NCBI RefSeq assembly: GCF_011301715.1
Contig: NZ_CP049870.1
Span: forward strand, 682,001 to 746,000
Length of the DNA: 64,000 bases
Source of the DNA: Sphingomonas sp. HDW15A
Lineage (GTDB): Bacteria > Pseudomonadota > Alphaproteobacteria > Sphingomonadales > Sphingomonadaceae
Direction of reading: 5' to 3'
Shown here one piece after another: positions 8,799 through 18,952 of the stretch. Each line of letters opens with the position of its first letter. Position 1 is the stretch's first letter. A program made the translations under genes and the position numbers. The notes under the pieces were generated by a model. The model saw only the letters and a list, made by a program, of their open reading frames with translations, was not told the origin of the DNA and did no database searches.

Positions 8799-11700
8799 AT
8801 GAACCGGCTCGCGCTGGCCTTGGGCGTGGCGACTGCCGCCTTGGTGATCAGCGACGCGGCACTTGCCGCGCCGCAGCCGATTAGTACGCGGCAAAGCTTC
8901 CGTATTGGCGGCGGGGGTAGTGTTCTTTGCCTCGCGCAAGGCATGGCAACCCATGCCTCGCTCAAGAACATGTTCGACCGGGGGTGGGAAATTCTCTGCC
9001 GCGATGCGGCAGTCCCGATCGGCATTGTGCACGCCTTGCGGGTGGGCGAAGACGATCCCGCCGCCCGGCTCCAGCAAATTCGCTCAGACAAGGTGACTTG
9101 CAAGGATTTCGTTTCGGAAGAACTGGAAGACCTTGGCCAGGTCTCTTCCGGCCAATGCACGCTCAATGAGAACCCGGCCGTCGGCTACCGGGTCTACCAG
9201 CTTCGCCGGGGCAAGCTTTTCTACTCGGCCGAGGGCCTGTCGGGATATGATAGCGCGCTGCGGCTGGCCCTTCGCAACGTCATCGCCGACCGACCGGTCG
9301 AAGGCGAGGTGGAGGTCGCGCTGACTGGGGCAAGCGATCCCGCCGCCTTCGCGAGGGTGCAGGCCGGAACGCTCGATCGTTCGCGGGCGCTCGCTGAGGC
9401 CTATCGTCGCAACAATGCCGGCAACTATGCCGAGTCGGCAGAATTTTTCGCTTCCGTGACTCGAGGAGAGCTCGGCCGTTCGGCTCAAACCGAAGCTCTG
9501 GTGAACGAAGCGCTCCAGAAATCTAACCTCGGAAGCTATGCCGAAGCTGACGAACTTCTCGAGCGTGCGCGCAGCCTGCTTGGCAATGACGTGCTGGTCG
9601 CACGTCAATTGCGCAATTACCGGGCGATGCACCTGCTCAACCAAGGCCTTGCGGATGACGCGCTTGTCGAGCTCGACAAGCCGCTGCCCGAGGCCGCGCA
9701 GCTTCCCGATCCGGCAATCCGCCGGCTCGAGATCGATCGGGCGACTGCTGCCCGCCTCAATGCGGACGCTTCTGCCAACGCCCAGATCAGCACCGGCGGC
9801 GGATCGCTCGAGATCGAGGAGAAGGCTCAGATCCTGGATGCGCAGGTCGAACTTCTGCGTGGCTCGGCATTGCGGCTGACCGGCAAGCTTGACGAAGCGG
9901 CCGCCGCCCTCACCAAGGCGGACGCGCAGTTGGCAAAGGTTCGCGGCGGCCGGCTGACGTCGATCGTCTGGATGAGGGCGCAAGTGCTGAGTGATTTCGG
10001 GGCGATTGCGGAGGCCCGCGGCGACCGTGCCGAGGCGGAGCGCTACTACCGGGCGAGCGTAGCCTTGCTGGAAATCGACTATCCCGGCACGGCCGTGCTT
10101 CAAAGCGCGCGCGGGCGCCTCGCCACCTATCTCGCCACGATCGGGAATCGAGAAGCGGCGATCGTCCTTTTCCGAGAGATCGTCGCCGCGCATGTGGGCA
10201 GCGCCAACAGTCCGCCTTCGCTCGCGAGAATCCTCGCGCCTTACGCTGGGCTTCTTCTCGAAAAGTCCAGTGATCCCGCCAGCGTCGCCGAACTGTTTTC
10301 GGCTAGCCAGATTATGCTTCGGCCAGGAGTCGCACAGACGCAGGCAGTCCTGGCCCGTGAGCTTAGCGGGGGCAGCGACGAAGCCGCACGCCTTTTCCGT
10401 CAGGCGGTCACCCTTACCCGCCAGATCGAGCGCTCCCGAAGCGAGCTAGCCAGGCTCGAGCTCGCTGCCCAGCCGACCCCGGGCCAGGCGATGCGAATGC
10501 AAACCCTCGCGACGAGCATCGCCGAATATCAGAAGGACCAGGTCGCTACCCAGGCGAGCCTTGTCGCCTATCCTCGCTTCCGGGCGGTCATTGGCGATAC
10601 GCTCCCGATCACCGAGCTTCAGAAGTTGCTGAAGCCTGGCGAGGCCTATTACAAGCTCACGGTTGTCGACAATCTGGTCTTCGGAATTCTGATCACGCCT
10701 ACCTCGGCGAAGGCCGTGAAGCTTGAATCATCCGCCAACGAGCTTGACGACATCGTCAACCGGCTTCGCCGCACCATCTCGACAATGACCGAGGGTGAGC
10801 TCGTAACTTACCCGTTCGATGTCGTGCTCGCGAACAAGCTCTACAACCAGCTGTTCGCTCCGGTGTCGGCGGAAATAGCTGGCATCGATCACCTCGTTTT
10901 CGAGCCGGATGGCGCGATGCTCCGGATCAGTCCCAACCTGCTTGTGCGGGACATGGCCAGCATCGAAGCCTATGCCGCGCGAGTGGCCGCCGGGGGCGAC
11001 CCCTTCGATCTTCGCGGGATCCGCTGGCTGGGCCGCGATCTGGATATCAGCACTTCCGTTTCGGCGCCTTCATTCCGCGATGTCCGCCTCGCGCCGCGCT
11101 CGACCGCGACCAAGCTGTATCTGGGACTTGGTGACAATGCCCGTCCAACCGAAGCTGACCGTGCCGTCGATTCCAGCCGGGACGAAGAATGCGCGCTGCC
11201 AATCACGGCCTGGAGCAAGCCGATTTCGGCGCTGGAGCTCAATCTTGCGAGCAAAATGCTGGCTGGAGGGAAGCCGTCACTCGCCGAAGTCGTGACCGGT
11301 GCCGCCTTTTCTGACACCAGCTTGCTTTCCCGCAAGGATCTCCAGGACTATCGGATCATCCACTTCGCCACCCATGGTATTTTGAGCTCGCCCAAGCCGC
11401 GCTGCGCGGCGCAACCGGCGTTGATGACGAGCTTCGGTGGTGAAGGTTCGGACGGCCTTTTGACGTTCCGCGAGATCTTCGACCTTCGCCTGAACGCCGA
11501 TGTGATCATCCTTTCTGCCTGCGACACGGCAGGAGCGGCCGGTTCCTCGGCGACCGAAGAAGCCGGCTTGGGCAAGGGGGCGAAGTAGCCCTCGACGGCC
11601 TCGTTCGCGCTTTTGTCGGTGCCGGCGGGCGGCTCGTCATCGCCAGCCACTGGCCCGTGCCGGACGATTTCGATGCGACCCAGCGACTTATTGCCGGGCT

Positions 11701-11875
11701 GTTTTCAGTCCCGCCCGGAACTGCGACCGTGACCGCGTTAAGGCGGTCGCAGGTCAAGCTGATGGACGATGCGAAGACGTCACATCCCTATTATTGGGCG
11801 GCGTTCGCGGTGGTCGGTGATGGACGTTCGGCGTTATTGCAGGCGGACACGGCCAGAGTAGCCGAGCGGCGCTAA
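8799..11875 (+). CDS. Exported TPR-CHAT domain protein (caspase-like), frame broken at 11576-11580
   Basis: This large protein has a signal peptide (LALALGVATAALVISDAALAA) and a Cys-containing N-terminal domain (about 25-150). A long TPR-type helical region follows (about 190-560), then a C-terminal CHAT peptidase domain. The catalytic dyad is visible: His859 in HFATHG and Cys908 in LSACDT. The frame as given ends at 11588. Adding one G to the five-G run at 11576-11580 continues it through GEVALDGLVRAF and ASHWPV to 11875, which restores a 1025-residue protein. I chose the ATG at 8799, with AGGAG six bases upstream, over the GTG at 8796. Pairing with a TpsB transporter suggests surface or extracellular action. 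Function and substrate are unknown. Confidence 0.85.
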
Positions 11876-12576
11876 CTTGCAGATTGGATTTCGATGAGGC
11901 GATGGAGGTCGGCAAGCAGCCGGCGATCGCCCTCAGGGATGTTGAGGCCCGGCCCCTCCTTCCATCGGGCAAGCCCGGCACGAAGATCGCCGAGCATGGC
12001 ACGGCCTATTTCAGTCAGCTGGAAGCCACCCGGAACCAGTTCCAGGAACCCGGTGTCCGCGAGGCGCTTGAGGGCGGGCTGCCCTAGGTCATCCGCGGGT
12101 TGCCTCACCCTTCCATAGCGGCCGCCGTGATAGACGAGCGGTTCCGCGTCGCGGCGCTGAAGGTTCTCGACATGACCGACGAAGATGGCGTGATCACCGC
12201 CTTCATATTCGAACGTCGCCTCACAACCGAACCGCGCCGCGAACTCGGGAAGTTGCGGCGCTCCTTCCGGGCCGTCTTCGAATTCGAGTCCGGCGAAGCG
12301 ATCGGCGCCGGGTGTTGCAAACCGCGCGGAAATCTCTTCCTGACCAACGCTCAGCACGTGGACGGCCCAGGATCGCGCTTCCCGGAACGACGGCAGGCTC
12401 GCACTCTTCAGAGCCAGGCTCCACAGCACCAGCGGCGGATCGAGCGACACGGAATTGAAGCTGCTTACCGTGAGGCCGATCGGCTGGCCGTCAGGCGCCC
12501 GGGCGGTAACGATCGTAACGCCAGTGACGAAAGTACCCAGCGCCTGCCGGAAGGATTGCGGATCGATTGCGGTCAT
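11872..12576 (-). CDS. Flavin reductase-like FMN-binding protein with C-terminal helical/winged-helix-like tail
   Basis: The N-terminal 160 residues are a flavin reductase (HpaC-like) split-barrel domain. It opens with FRQALGTFVTGVTIVTA and carries GLTVSSFNSVSLDPPLVLWSL, the flavin-binding strand and loop of this family. Such proteins supply reduced FMN/FAD to a partner monooxygenase. Residues about 165-234 form an extra part (LKRLADTGFLELVPGGFQLTEIGRAML) that looks like a small winged helix and is not needed for the reductase fold. The start at 12576 (MTAIDPQS) matches the family; longer starts run into the thiolase gene leader. It converges on the CHAT gene with a 4-base overlap. No partner oxygenase is next to it. 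Confidence 0.8.
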   Translation of the reverse strand: MTAIDPQSFRQALGTFVTGVTIVTARAPDGQPIGLTVSSFNSVSLDPPLVLWSLALKSASLPSFREARSWAVHVLSVGQEEISARFATPGADRFAGLEFEDGPEGAPQLPEFAARFGCEATFEYEGGDHAIFVGHVENLQRRDAEPLVYHGGRYGRVRQPADDLGQPALKRLADTGFLELVPGGFQLTEIGRAMLGDLRAGLARWKEGPGLNIPEGDRRLLADLHRLIEIQSAS

Positions 12577-12644
12577 TGGGCAAGTCCATAGCGTCAGGCG
12601 CGCGAGCCGACTATCGCGAAGAAGCGACGAACTGGAGAATGAAG

Positions 12645-13819
12645 ATGGCCGAAGCCTATATTGTTGCCGCAACCCGTACGGCCGGTGGCAAGCGTGGCGG
12701 GCGACTGCGCGGCTGGCATCCGGTAGATCTTGCGGCGCGGGTTCTCGACGAACTGGTCGTGCGTGCCGGAGTCGACGGAGCTGCGGTCGAAGACGTTATC
12801 ATGGGCTGTGTCAGTCAGGCTGGGGAACAATCGGCGCAGGTCGGACGAAGCGCGGTCCTGGCATCGTCGCTTCCCGATAGTGTGCCGGCGGTGACCATCG
12901 ACCGTCAGTGCGGATCCTCCCAGCAGGCGCTGCATTTTGCCGCGCAGGCCGTGATGAGCGGAACTCAAGACATGGTTATCGCCGCCGGAGTGGAAAGCAT
13001 GACCCGGGTTCCCATGGGATTGCCGATGCAAGGCGCGGCGGCGGCAGGCGCGCCGGCGATGCCGTGGCCGCCGTCGATCCTCGAACGCTTCCAGGTGCCG
13101 ATGTTCAGCCAGTTCACCGGCGCGGAGATGATGGCCCGCAAATATGACCTCTCTAAGGACGATCTGGATGCCTTCGCATTAGATAGTCATCGCCGTGCTT
13201 CAGCGGCCACCGCCGCCGGTGCGTTCGAGGATGAGATTCTGGTTCTCGACGGCGAGGATGCGGAGGGCAATGCGACCCGCCACGACCGCGACGAGGGCAT
13301 ACGCGCCGATGCGACCCTGGAAGGCATAGCCTCGGTGAAATTGCTTGCGGAGGGAGGCCGCATCAGTGCTGCCAACGCCAGCCAGATCTGCGACGGCGCG
13401 TCCGGCGTGCTGGTCGTCAACGAGCGGGCGCTGAAGGCTCATGGCCTGACACCGCTGGCTCGCATTCATCAAATGACAGTCACGGCCGGCGACCCGGTCA
13501 TCATGCTCGAAGAGCCCATACCGGCGACCAGAAGGGCGATCGAACGCGCTGGGATGGCGATCGGGACATCGATTTGTTCGAGGTGAATGAGGCCTTTGCT
13601 TCCGTGCCGCTGGCGTGGCTTAAGGAAACAGGTGGGGACCCCTCGCGGATGAACGTCAACGGCGGCGCTATTGCGCTTGGCCACCCGCTCGGTGCGACTG
13701 GGACGAAGCTGATGACGACGCTCGTGTATGCCCTGCGCAGGCGCGGGTTGCGTTACGGGCTTCAAACGATGTGCGAGGGCGGAGGGACCGCCAACGTTAC
13801 GATCGTCGAGGCTCTTTAA
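12645..13819 (+). CDS. Acetyl-CoA acetyltransferase (thiolase family), frame broken near 13563-13565
   Basis: Thiolases join or cleave acyl-CoA at the beta carbon, in fatty acid degradation or ketone/polyester metabolism. The nucleophilic Cys is residue 89 (DRQCGSSQQAL). The His motif GGAIALGHPLGATG and the C-terminal CEGGGTANVTIVE are in the second half. The first frame ends at 13586; the second picks up at DIDLFEVNEAF. One extra G at 13563-13565 gives an unbroken 391-residue protein, the normal family length. The start at 12645 has GGAG seven bases upstream. It is divergent from the flavin reductase and converges on the CoA-transferase family gene by four bases. Confidence 0.88.
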
Positions 13820-14907
13820 TCCGCAATCCAGCGTTCGATGACCGAGCGGCCGTCATCGCTTGAATGGCGGATCATTCCCGGAGTGCGCGACAGGCGCGGC
13901 GCTGGGGAGGGTTGTTGCGTTCCGTCTTCATCGACAAGGCTGCTCCGCTCCGCGAGGTGGGGCGTGGCAGCGGCTTCATCCATTATCGCAACCACGGTGA
14001 CGCAGGCGTCGGTGCCGGCATAGACCTTGCCCCAATCCGCTGCGGTCCGCGTTGCGAAGATCGACTCAAGCTGGCGCGCCTGTGCCGGCCAGAATGCTGG
14101 GTCGAAGCGCGGCCCGAAGGCGGCGGCGCTGATCCCCAGCGGCGCAAGCAGCGCCGCCCAGAATTTCTCTTCCAGCGCCCCGACTGCGATGAAGCGTCCG
14201 TCGGCACAGCCATAGCAGCGATAGAAGGGCGCGGCGCCACCGAGCAGGTTCGCATTGCGCTCGGTCGCTATGACGCGAGGTTCCCCTTGCGCGTTGAACA
14301 TTGCCAGCATCGAGACGACTCCGTCAACGATGGCCGCGTCGACGACCTGGCCCTTGCCGGAACGTTCGCGCTCGACCAGCGCGGCGAGGATTCCGACGAG
14401 GCAGAACATTGACCCGCCGCCATAGTCGCCGACCAAGTTGAGCGGCGGCGGCGGCGGCTCTCCCGGTCTGCCGAGCGCGGCTAGTGCACCGGTCACGGCG
14501 AGGTAATTGATGTCGTGCCCTGCGGTCTTTGAAAGCGGCCCGTCCTGTCCCCATCCGGTTAGCCGCGCATAGATAAGACGTGCGTTCCGGCCGCATAGCT
14601 CATCCGGACCGAGGCCAAGCCGCTCCATCACGCCCGGACGAAAGCCCTCCATGACAACGTCGGCCTTTTGTGAGGCGTCCCGAGCCAGTTCGGCGTCAGC
14701 AAGATCGGCCAGGTCCAGCGTGAGCCGGTGCCGACCGCGATCGAGCGCGGCATTGGGCGGCTGAAGCCGCCCGCCGGGACGCTGAATGCTCACGATCTCC
14801 GCCCCAAGGTCCGCGAGCATCATTCCGCAATGGGGCAGCGGGCCGATTCCAGCGAATTCTACTACCCGTATGCCATTGAGCGGACCTTGCGACGACTTGT
14901 TGTCCAT
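13816..14907 (-). CDS. CaiB/BaiF family protein, alpha-methylacyl-CoA racemase type
   Basis: This 363-residue class III CoA-transferase-fold protein opens with LNGIRVVEFAGIGPLPHCGMML. It carries the racemase-type active-site motif GWGQDGP followed by AGHDINYLAVTGAL, whose Asp is used by alpha-methylacyl-CoA racemases. The proposed role is interconversion of (R)- and (S)-2-methylacyl-CoA before beta-oxidation of branched chains. A formyl- or succinyl-CoA transferase activity is less likely, given GHDINY. The thiolase neighbour and the acyl-CoA dehydrogenase 7 kb away fit branched acyl-CoA breakdown. Confidence 0.85.
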   Translation of the reverse strand: MDNKSSQGPLNGIRVVEFAGIGPLPHCGMMLADLGAEIVSIQRPGGRLQPPNAALDRGRHRLTLDLADLADAELARDASQKADVVMEGFRPGVMERLGLGPDELCGRNARLIYARLTGWGQDGPLSKTAGHDINYLAVTGALAALGRPGEPPPPPLNLVGDYGGGSMFCLVGILAALVERERSGKGQVVDAAIVDGVVSMLAMFNAQGEPRVIATERNANLLGGAAPFYRCYGCADGRFIAVGALEEKFWAALLAPLGISAAAFGPRFDPAFWPAQARQLESIFATRTAADWGKVYAGTDACVTVVAIMDEAAATPHLAERSSLVDEDGTQQPSPAPRLSRTPGMIRHSSDDGRSVIERWIAD

Positions 14908-14984
14908 GCTGCAAGTGTGGCGAGAGCAAGGGCCGCGAACAAGCCTTGCGACACTTGGCGAGCGCGCCTAGCCGTTTTTTCACC

Positions 14985-16138
14985 ATGAACCCACTCTATC
15001 AAACGATGGCGACCAGCGTGTTCGAGCGCATGAGTCTTGCGGCGACAAAGCATGGCGCAGTGAACCTCGGCCAGGGCTTTCCGGACTTCGGCTGGGCCGA
15101 AGAGATTCTCGATTTTGCGGCGAACGCGCTCAAGCACGGGTCTAATCAGTACGCGCCGTCGCGGGGCCTCCCTTCGCTCCGTGAGGCGGTCGCGGCCCAT
15201 TACGCGCGGCACCATGGCTGGGATATGGGCGCCGAAGGCGTGTGCGTCACGTCCGGAGCGACCGAAGCGCTTGCCGCGGCCATCTTCGCAACGGTCGAGC
15301 CAGGCGATGAAGTGATCGTCATGACCCCGGCCTACGACGCTTACGCGCCGCTCATCCGCCGCGCTGGGGGCAAAGTGATCGAAGTAGCGCTGCATCCGCC
15401 GGGATGGCGGATCGAACGGGCGGCGCTCGAAGCGGCCGTCACTCCGAAAACGCGGGCGATCATCTTCAACAATCCGCACAATCCCACCGGGCGGCTGTTC
15501 GAAGCAGACGAGCTGGACGCCGTAGCTTCCGTTGCCCAGGACCACGATCTCGTGGTCATCAGCGACGAAGTCTGGGAGCATTTGTTGATGGACGGACAGT
15601 CGTTCGTTCCCTTGGCGACACTTCCCGGCATGGCCGAGCGGACGATCAAGTGCGGCTCGGCCGGTAAGATCTTCTCGCTGACCGGCTGGAAGATTGGCTG
15701 GATCGCCGCTGCGCCGGAAATTGCGACCCTCGCCGCCCGCGCACACCAGTTCCTGACCTTTGCCTCGGCGCCGAACCTGCAGGCCGCTTGCGCTTTCGGT
15801 CTTTCGGAAGGTGACTCATGGCTCAAGCCTATGCGCGAGCGCTTCGCCCGGTCCCGGGACCGGATGAGCGAGCAGCTTCGCGCGGCTGGCTTCACGGTTC
15901 TCCCCGCTGCCGCAACCTACTTCCTGATCGTCGATCTTGCCGCTTCCGGGATCGCTGTCGACGACGAGGCGTTCGCCAAGCTCGCGGTCGAGCAGGCGGG
16001 GTAGCGGCAGTGCCGATATCGACCTTTGCCGACACTGGCGAGCCGAAGCACCTCGTTCGGCTTTGCTTCGCCAAGAAGGACGAGACGATCGATGCGGGCG
16101 TCGCGGCGATGGCCAGGGCCCGGGAGCTTGCATGCTGA
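14985..16138 (+). CDS. Class I/II PLP-dependent aminotransferase, frame broken at 15998-16001
   Basis: This fold-type I aminotransferase resembles the YbdL/kynurenine aminotransferase group. It has VNLGQGFPDFG near the N-terminus, NNPHNPTGRLF, ISDEVWEHL (cofactor Asp) and the PLP lysine at about residue 228 in SAGKIFSLTGWKIGW. The frame stops at 16004. Adding one G to the four-G run at 15998-16001 continues it through VAAVPISTFADTG and LVRLCFAKKDETI, giving 384 residues. It overlaps the start of the downstream aldehyde dehydrogenase (ATGCTGA), which suggests coupled use, possibly in lysine or aminoadipate catabolism. Exact substrate is not certain. Confidence 0.85.
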
Positions 16139-17612
16139 GCCCTGCCGATGAAGCCAGCAAAATCCTCTCCGACTTTGGCGTCGAAGCCACGACGGGGACG
16201 ATAGAATGCCGTTCTCCGATCGACGGCAGCCTCATCGGCAAAGTTAGCGAGGGCGACGCCGCTGCAGCCTGCGAGGCCGCGCAATCGGCGTTTCTCAAAT
16301 GGCGCACGGTTCCCGCGCCTCGTCGCGGAGAGCTAGTACGCCTCCTTGGCGAGGAGCTGCGGGCGGCGAAAGAGCCGCTCGCCCGTCTCGTCACGCTTGA
16401 GGCTGGCAAGATCATCTCGGAGGGTCTCGGCGAGGTCCAGGAGATGATCGACATCTGCGACTATGCCGTCGGCCTGTCTCGGCAGCTTTACGGTCTCACG
16501 ATCGCCAGCGAGCGCCCCGATCACAGGATGATCGAGCAATGGCATCCGCTCGGACCGGTGGCGGTCATCACCGCCTTCAATTTCCCTGTCGCCGTCTGGG
16601 CCTGGAACGCAGCCTTGGCGCTCGTGTGCGGCGATCCGGTTGTGTGGAAACCGAGCGAGAAGACCCCCTCACCGCCGAGGCCGTGATGGCCATTGCCCGG
16701 CGTGCGCTCCAACGATTTGGCGATGCCCCGGACGGCCTGCTTCAAGTCGTTCACGGCGGGCGAGATGTCGGCGCCGCACTGGCCGACGATACGCGCATGG
16801 CGCTCGTCTCCGCCACTGGCTCGACCCGAATGGGAGGCGAGCTTGGGCCACGCGTCGCGGCGCGCTTCGGTCGAACGCTGCTCGAGCTTGGCGGCAATAA
16901 CGCGTTGATCGTTGCTCCGAGCGCAGATCTCGACCTTGCCGAGCGGGCGATCCTGTTCAGCGCCGCCGGCACCGCGGGCCAACGATGCACGTCGCTCCGC
17001 CGCCTGATTGTCCATGAATCACTCGCCGACGGGCTGGTCGCGAGGATCCGATCCTTGTTCGATCGGATCGCGATCGGCGACCCGCGCGATCCGGCAACGC
17101 TTGTCGGTCCGCTCATCGATCGCGGCGCTTTCGATGCCCTTCGCCGGGTTCATCCTGATGCCGAACAGGTTCAGGCAGTCCCCGGCGGCTTCTATGTCCG
17201 CCCGGCGCTCGTCGAAGCCGTGCGCCAGGAGGGCCATGTGCTTGAAGAGACGTTCGCCCCGTTGCTCCACGTGCTCCGATACTCGGAACTCGACGAGGCC
17301 ATCGCGCTCAACAACGGCGTGGCGCAGGGGCTTAGCAGCGCAATCTTCACGAACGATCTTCGAGAGGCCGAGCGATTCATTTCCGCCGCGGGCTCGGATT
17401 GCGGCATCGCCAACGTCAACATCGGCCCCTCGGGCGCCGAAATTGGCGGGGCATTTGGCGGTGAGAAGGAAACCGGCGGCGGACGCGAAAGCGGCTCGGA
17501 TAGCTGGCGCGCCTATATGCGGCGCTCGACCAACACGATCAATTACGGCTCGAGCCTGCCTCTTGCCCAGGGGGTCAAATTCGAACTGTCCGGGGAAGAG
17601 CCCGAGCTTTGA
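16132..17612 (+). CDS. ALDH7-type aldehyde dehydrogenase (L-aminoadipate-semialdehyde dehydrogenase-like), frame broken at 16664-16668
   Basis: This NAD-dependent aldehyde dehydrogenase is close to the ALDH7A1/AmaB group, which oxidises aminoadipate semialdehyde in lysine breakdown. Supporting motifs are ITAFNFPVAVWAWN, ATGSTRMGGELG, LELGGNNALIV, the catalytic Cys in GTAGQRCTSLRRL (about residue 286) and the C-terminal ALDH7 signature GGAFGGEKETGGGRESGSDS. The first frame ends at 16686. One added C in the run at 16664-16668 (KTPLTAEAVMAI) restores 493 residues. The start at 16132 overlaps the aminotransferase stop. The 3' end overlaps the convergent EAL gene by about 38 bases. Confidence 0.87.
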
Positions 17613-18423
17613 CTTTTCCGTCGAGGAATTGCCCGTCGGCCCAGCGCTTCGCCCAGTCCTTCGACCACGCTTCCAGATCTTCGGGCGCGAGTGGCGTTCC
17701 TACCAGGTAACCCTGCGCCACATCGCAATCGACTTCCGCGAGATAGCGAAGCTGCTCTTCCGTCTCCACACCCTCCGCGGTCACGGTAAGCCCGAGGCCG
17801 TGGGCAAGCTCGACGATCGACGCCACGATGACCCGGCTGTCGTTGGACTGGGCCAAATCCTTGACGAAAAAGCGATCGATCTTGATCTCGGTGAAGGGCA
17901 GCTGTCGGAGCTGCATAAGAGTGGAGTAGCCGACTCCGAAATCGTCGAGCGCAAGCCCGATCCCCTTGATCCGGAAGCGCGTCAACGTGTCCATCAGCTT
18001 GACGAGCGGCTGTGTCGCCCCCTCCGTCAGTTCAAGGACCAGCCGGTCTGTGGGTACCTCGAGTGCCCGGCACATGCGTTCGACGAGATCCGGAAAGTCG
18101 AGATGCTGAAGCGACAGCGCTGAGATATTGAAGGCGATGCAGACATCGAGGCCCTCGTCATGCCAGGTCCGCCACTGGCGCAGGCTGGTCGTCAGTCCCC
18201 AATTCGTGAGTTGGTCAATGAGGCCATGACGCTCGGCGAGCGGAACGAACCGCGAGGGAGCGACTGCACCCATCTTTGGGTCATCCCAGCGGACCAGGGC
18301 CTCGACCCGCTTCAGGCTTCCGTCGGTTAAGCTGACCTTCGGCTGGTAAACCATGTGCAGGCGGTGATTGATCAGCGCCCGCTCGAATCCGTCGAGTAAA
18401 GTCAGATCGGCCGCGGCGATCAC
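17575..18423 (-). CDS. EAL domain cyclic-di-GMP phosphodiesterase
   Basis: This 282-residue protein is almost entirely an EAL domain (about residues 10-250) with no GGDEF partner. Catalytic and metal residues are present: EALVRW, NISALSLQ, LELTEGA, DDFGVGYSTL, IKIDRFFVKDL and VTAEGVET, with the late motif AQGYLVGTPL. It should hydrolyse c-di-GMP to pGpG in the cytoplasm. The GTG start overlaps the stop of the receiver gene (GTGA), so the receiver protein and the phosphodiesterase are likely made together. The receiver may control it in trans. Confidence 0.9.
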   Translation of the reverse strand: MIAAADLTLLDGFERALINHRLHMVYQPKVSLTDGSLKRVEALVRWDDPKMGAVAPSRFVPLAERHGLIDQLTNWGLTTSLRQWRTWHDEGLDVCIAFNISALSLQHLDFPDLVERMCRALEVPTDRLVLELTEGATQPLVKLMDTLTRFRIKGIGLALDDFGVGYSTLMQLRQLPFTEIKIDRFFVKDLAQSNDSRVIVASIVELAHGLGLTVTAEGVETEEQLRYLAEVDCDVAQGYLVGTPLAPEDLEAWSKDWAKRWADGQFLDGKVKARALPRTVRI

Positions 18424-18809
18424 GGCTGGGATGTTGGAAGGTTGTTTTTGAGCAATGCCTCAAGATCTTCGAGCCGCGCGGGCTTTTCGATCGGGCCAGT
18501 CATCTTGAGGCCGAGCTCTTTGCCGAGCCGGAAGGCGCTTTCGAGGACGCGGCTATCGAAGCCACTGATGATCAGCACAGGCCCGTCGAACTCGTGCTCG
18601 GAGAGGAAGCGAAGCAATTCGACGCCATCCATGCCAGGCATTCCGAGGTCGAGAACGACCATCGCGGGTCGGTTGGCCAGGAACTCGTCGCGAAATGCGC
18701 TGTCGAGGCTGGTTTCGACGGGCTCAAATCCACTCAGATGGGCAGCATTAGCGACGAAGGCGGCGAGCTGAGGCTCGTCGTCGATCAGCAACAGACGCGG
18801 TCGCGTCAT
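18420..18809 (-). CDS. Single-domain response regulator (CheY-like receiver)
   Basis: This 129-residue protein is one receiver domain: the acidic pair in LLLIDDEPQ, phospho-acceptor Asp in VVLDLGMPGMDG, Ser in LIISGF, and Lys in IEKPARLEDL. There is no output domain. It is translationally coupled to the downstream EAL phosphodiesterase, so it may regulate that enzyme or relay a phosphate. The start ATG at 18809 follows AGGAGG by 13 bases. A short ATG three-codon frame lies in between, so the start is slightly uncertain. Confidence 0.85.
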   Translation of the reverse strand: MTRPRLLLIDDEPQLAAFVANAAHLSGFEPVETSLDSAFRDEFLANRPAMVVLDLGMPGMDGVELLRFLSEHEFDGPVLIISGFDSRVLESAFRLGKELGLKMTGPIEKPARLEDLEALLKNNLPTSQP

Positions 18810-18903
18810 CAGCGTTTCATTTCCTCCTGCCGGCCCTAAGGCGCATCTACGCACACCTACTCCGGCTACGGTAGAACGCACGCAACCGCTTATTAACCCC
18901 GTC

Positions 18904-18917
18904 GGTGTTAAAACACC
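18904..18917. promoter_or_regulatory. Inverted repeat GGTGTT-AA-AACACC before the PilZ gene
   Basis: Six-base arms with a two-base centre lie 36 bases before the ATG at 18953, in the gap between the divergent receiver and PilZ genes. The position fits a small operator controlling one or both genes. No regulator is known. Confidence 0.25.
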
Positions 18918-18952
18918 ATGTTACGCATGATGTTGAGCTCGGAGAGCAAGCG

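Noticed and set aside
9084..10193. 369-codon open frame opposite the CHAT gene
   Set aside because: Antisense shadow, with no domain and no ribosome-binding site.
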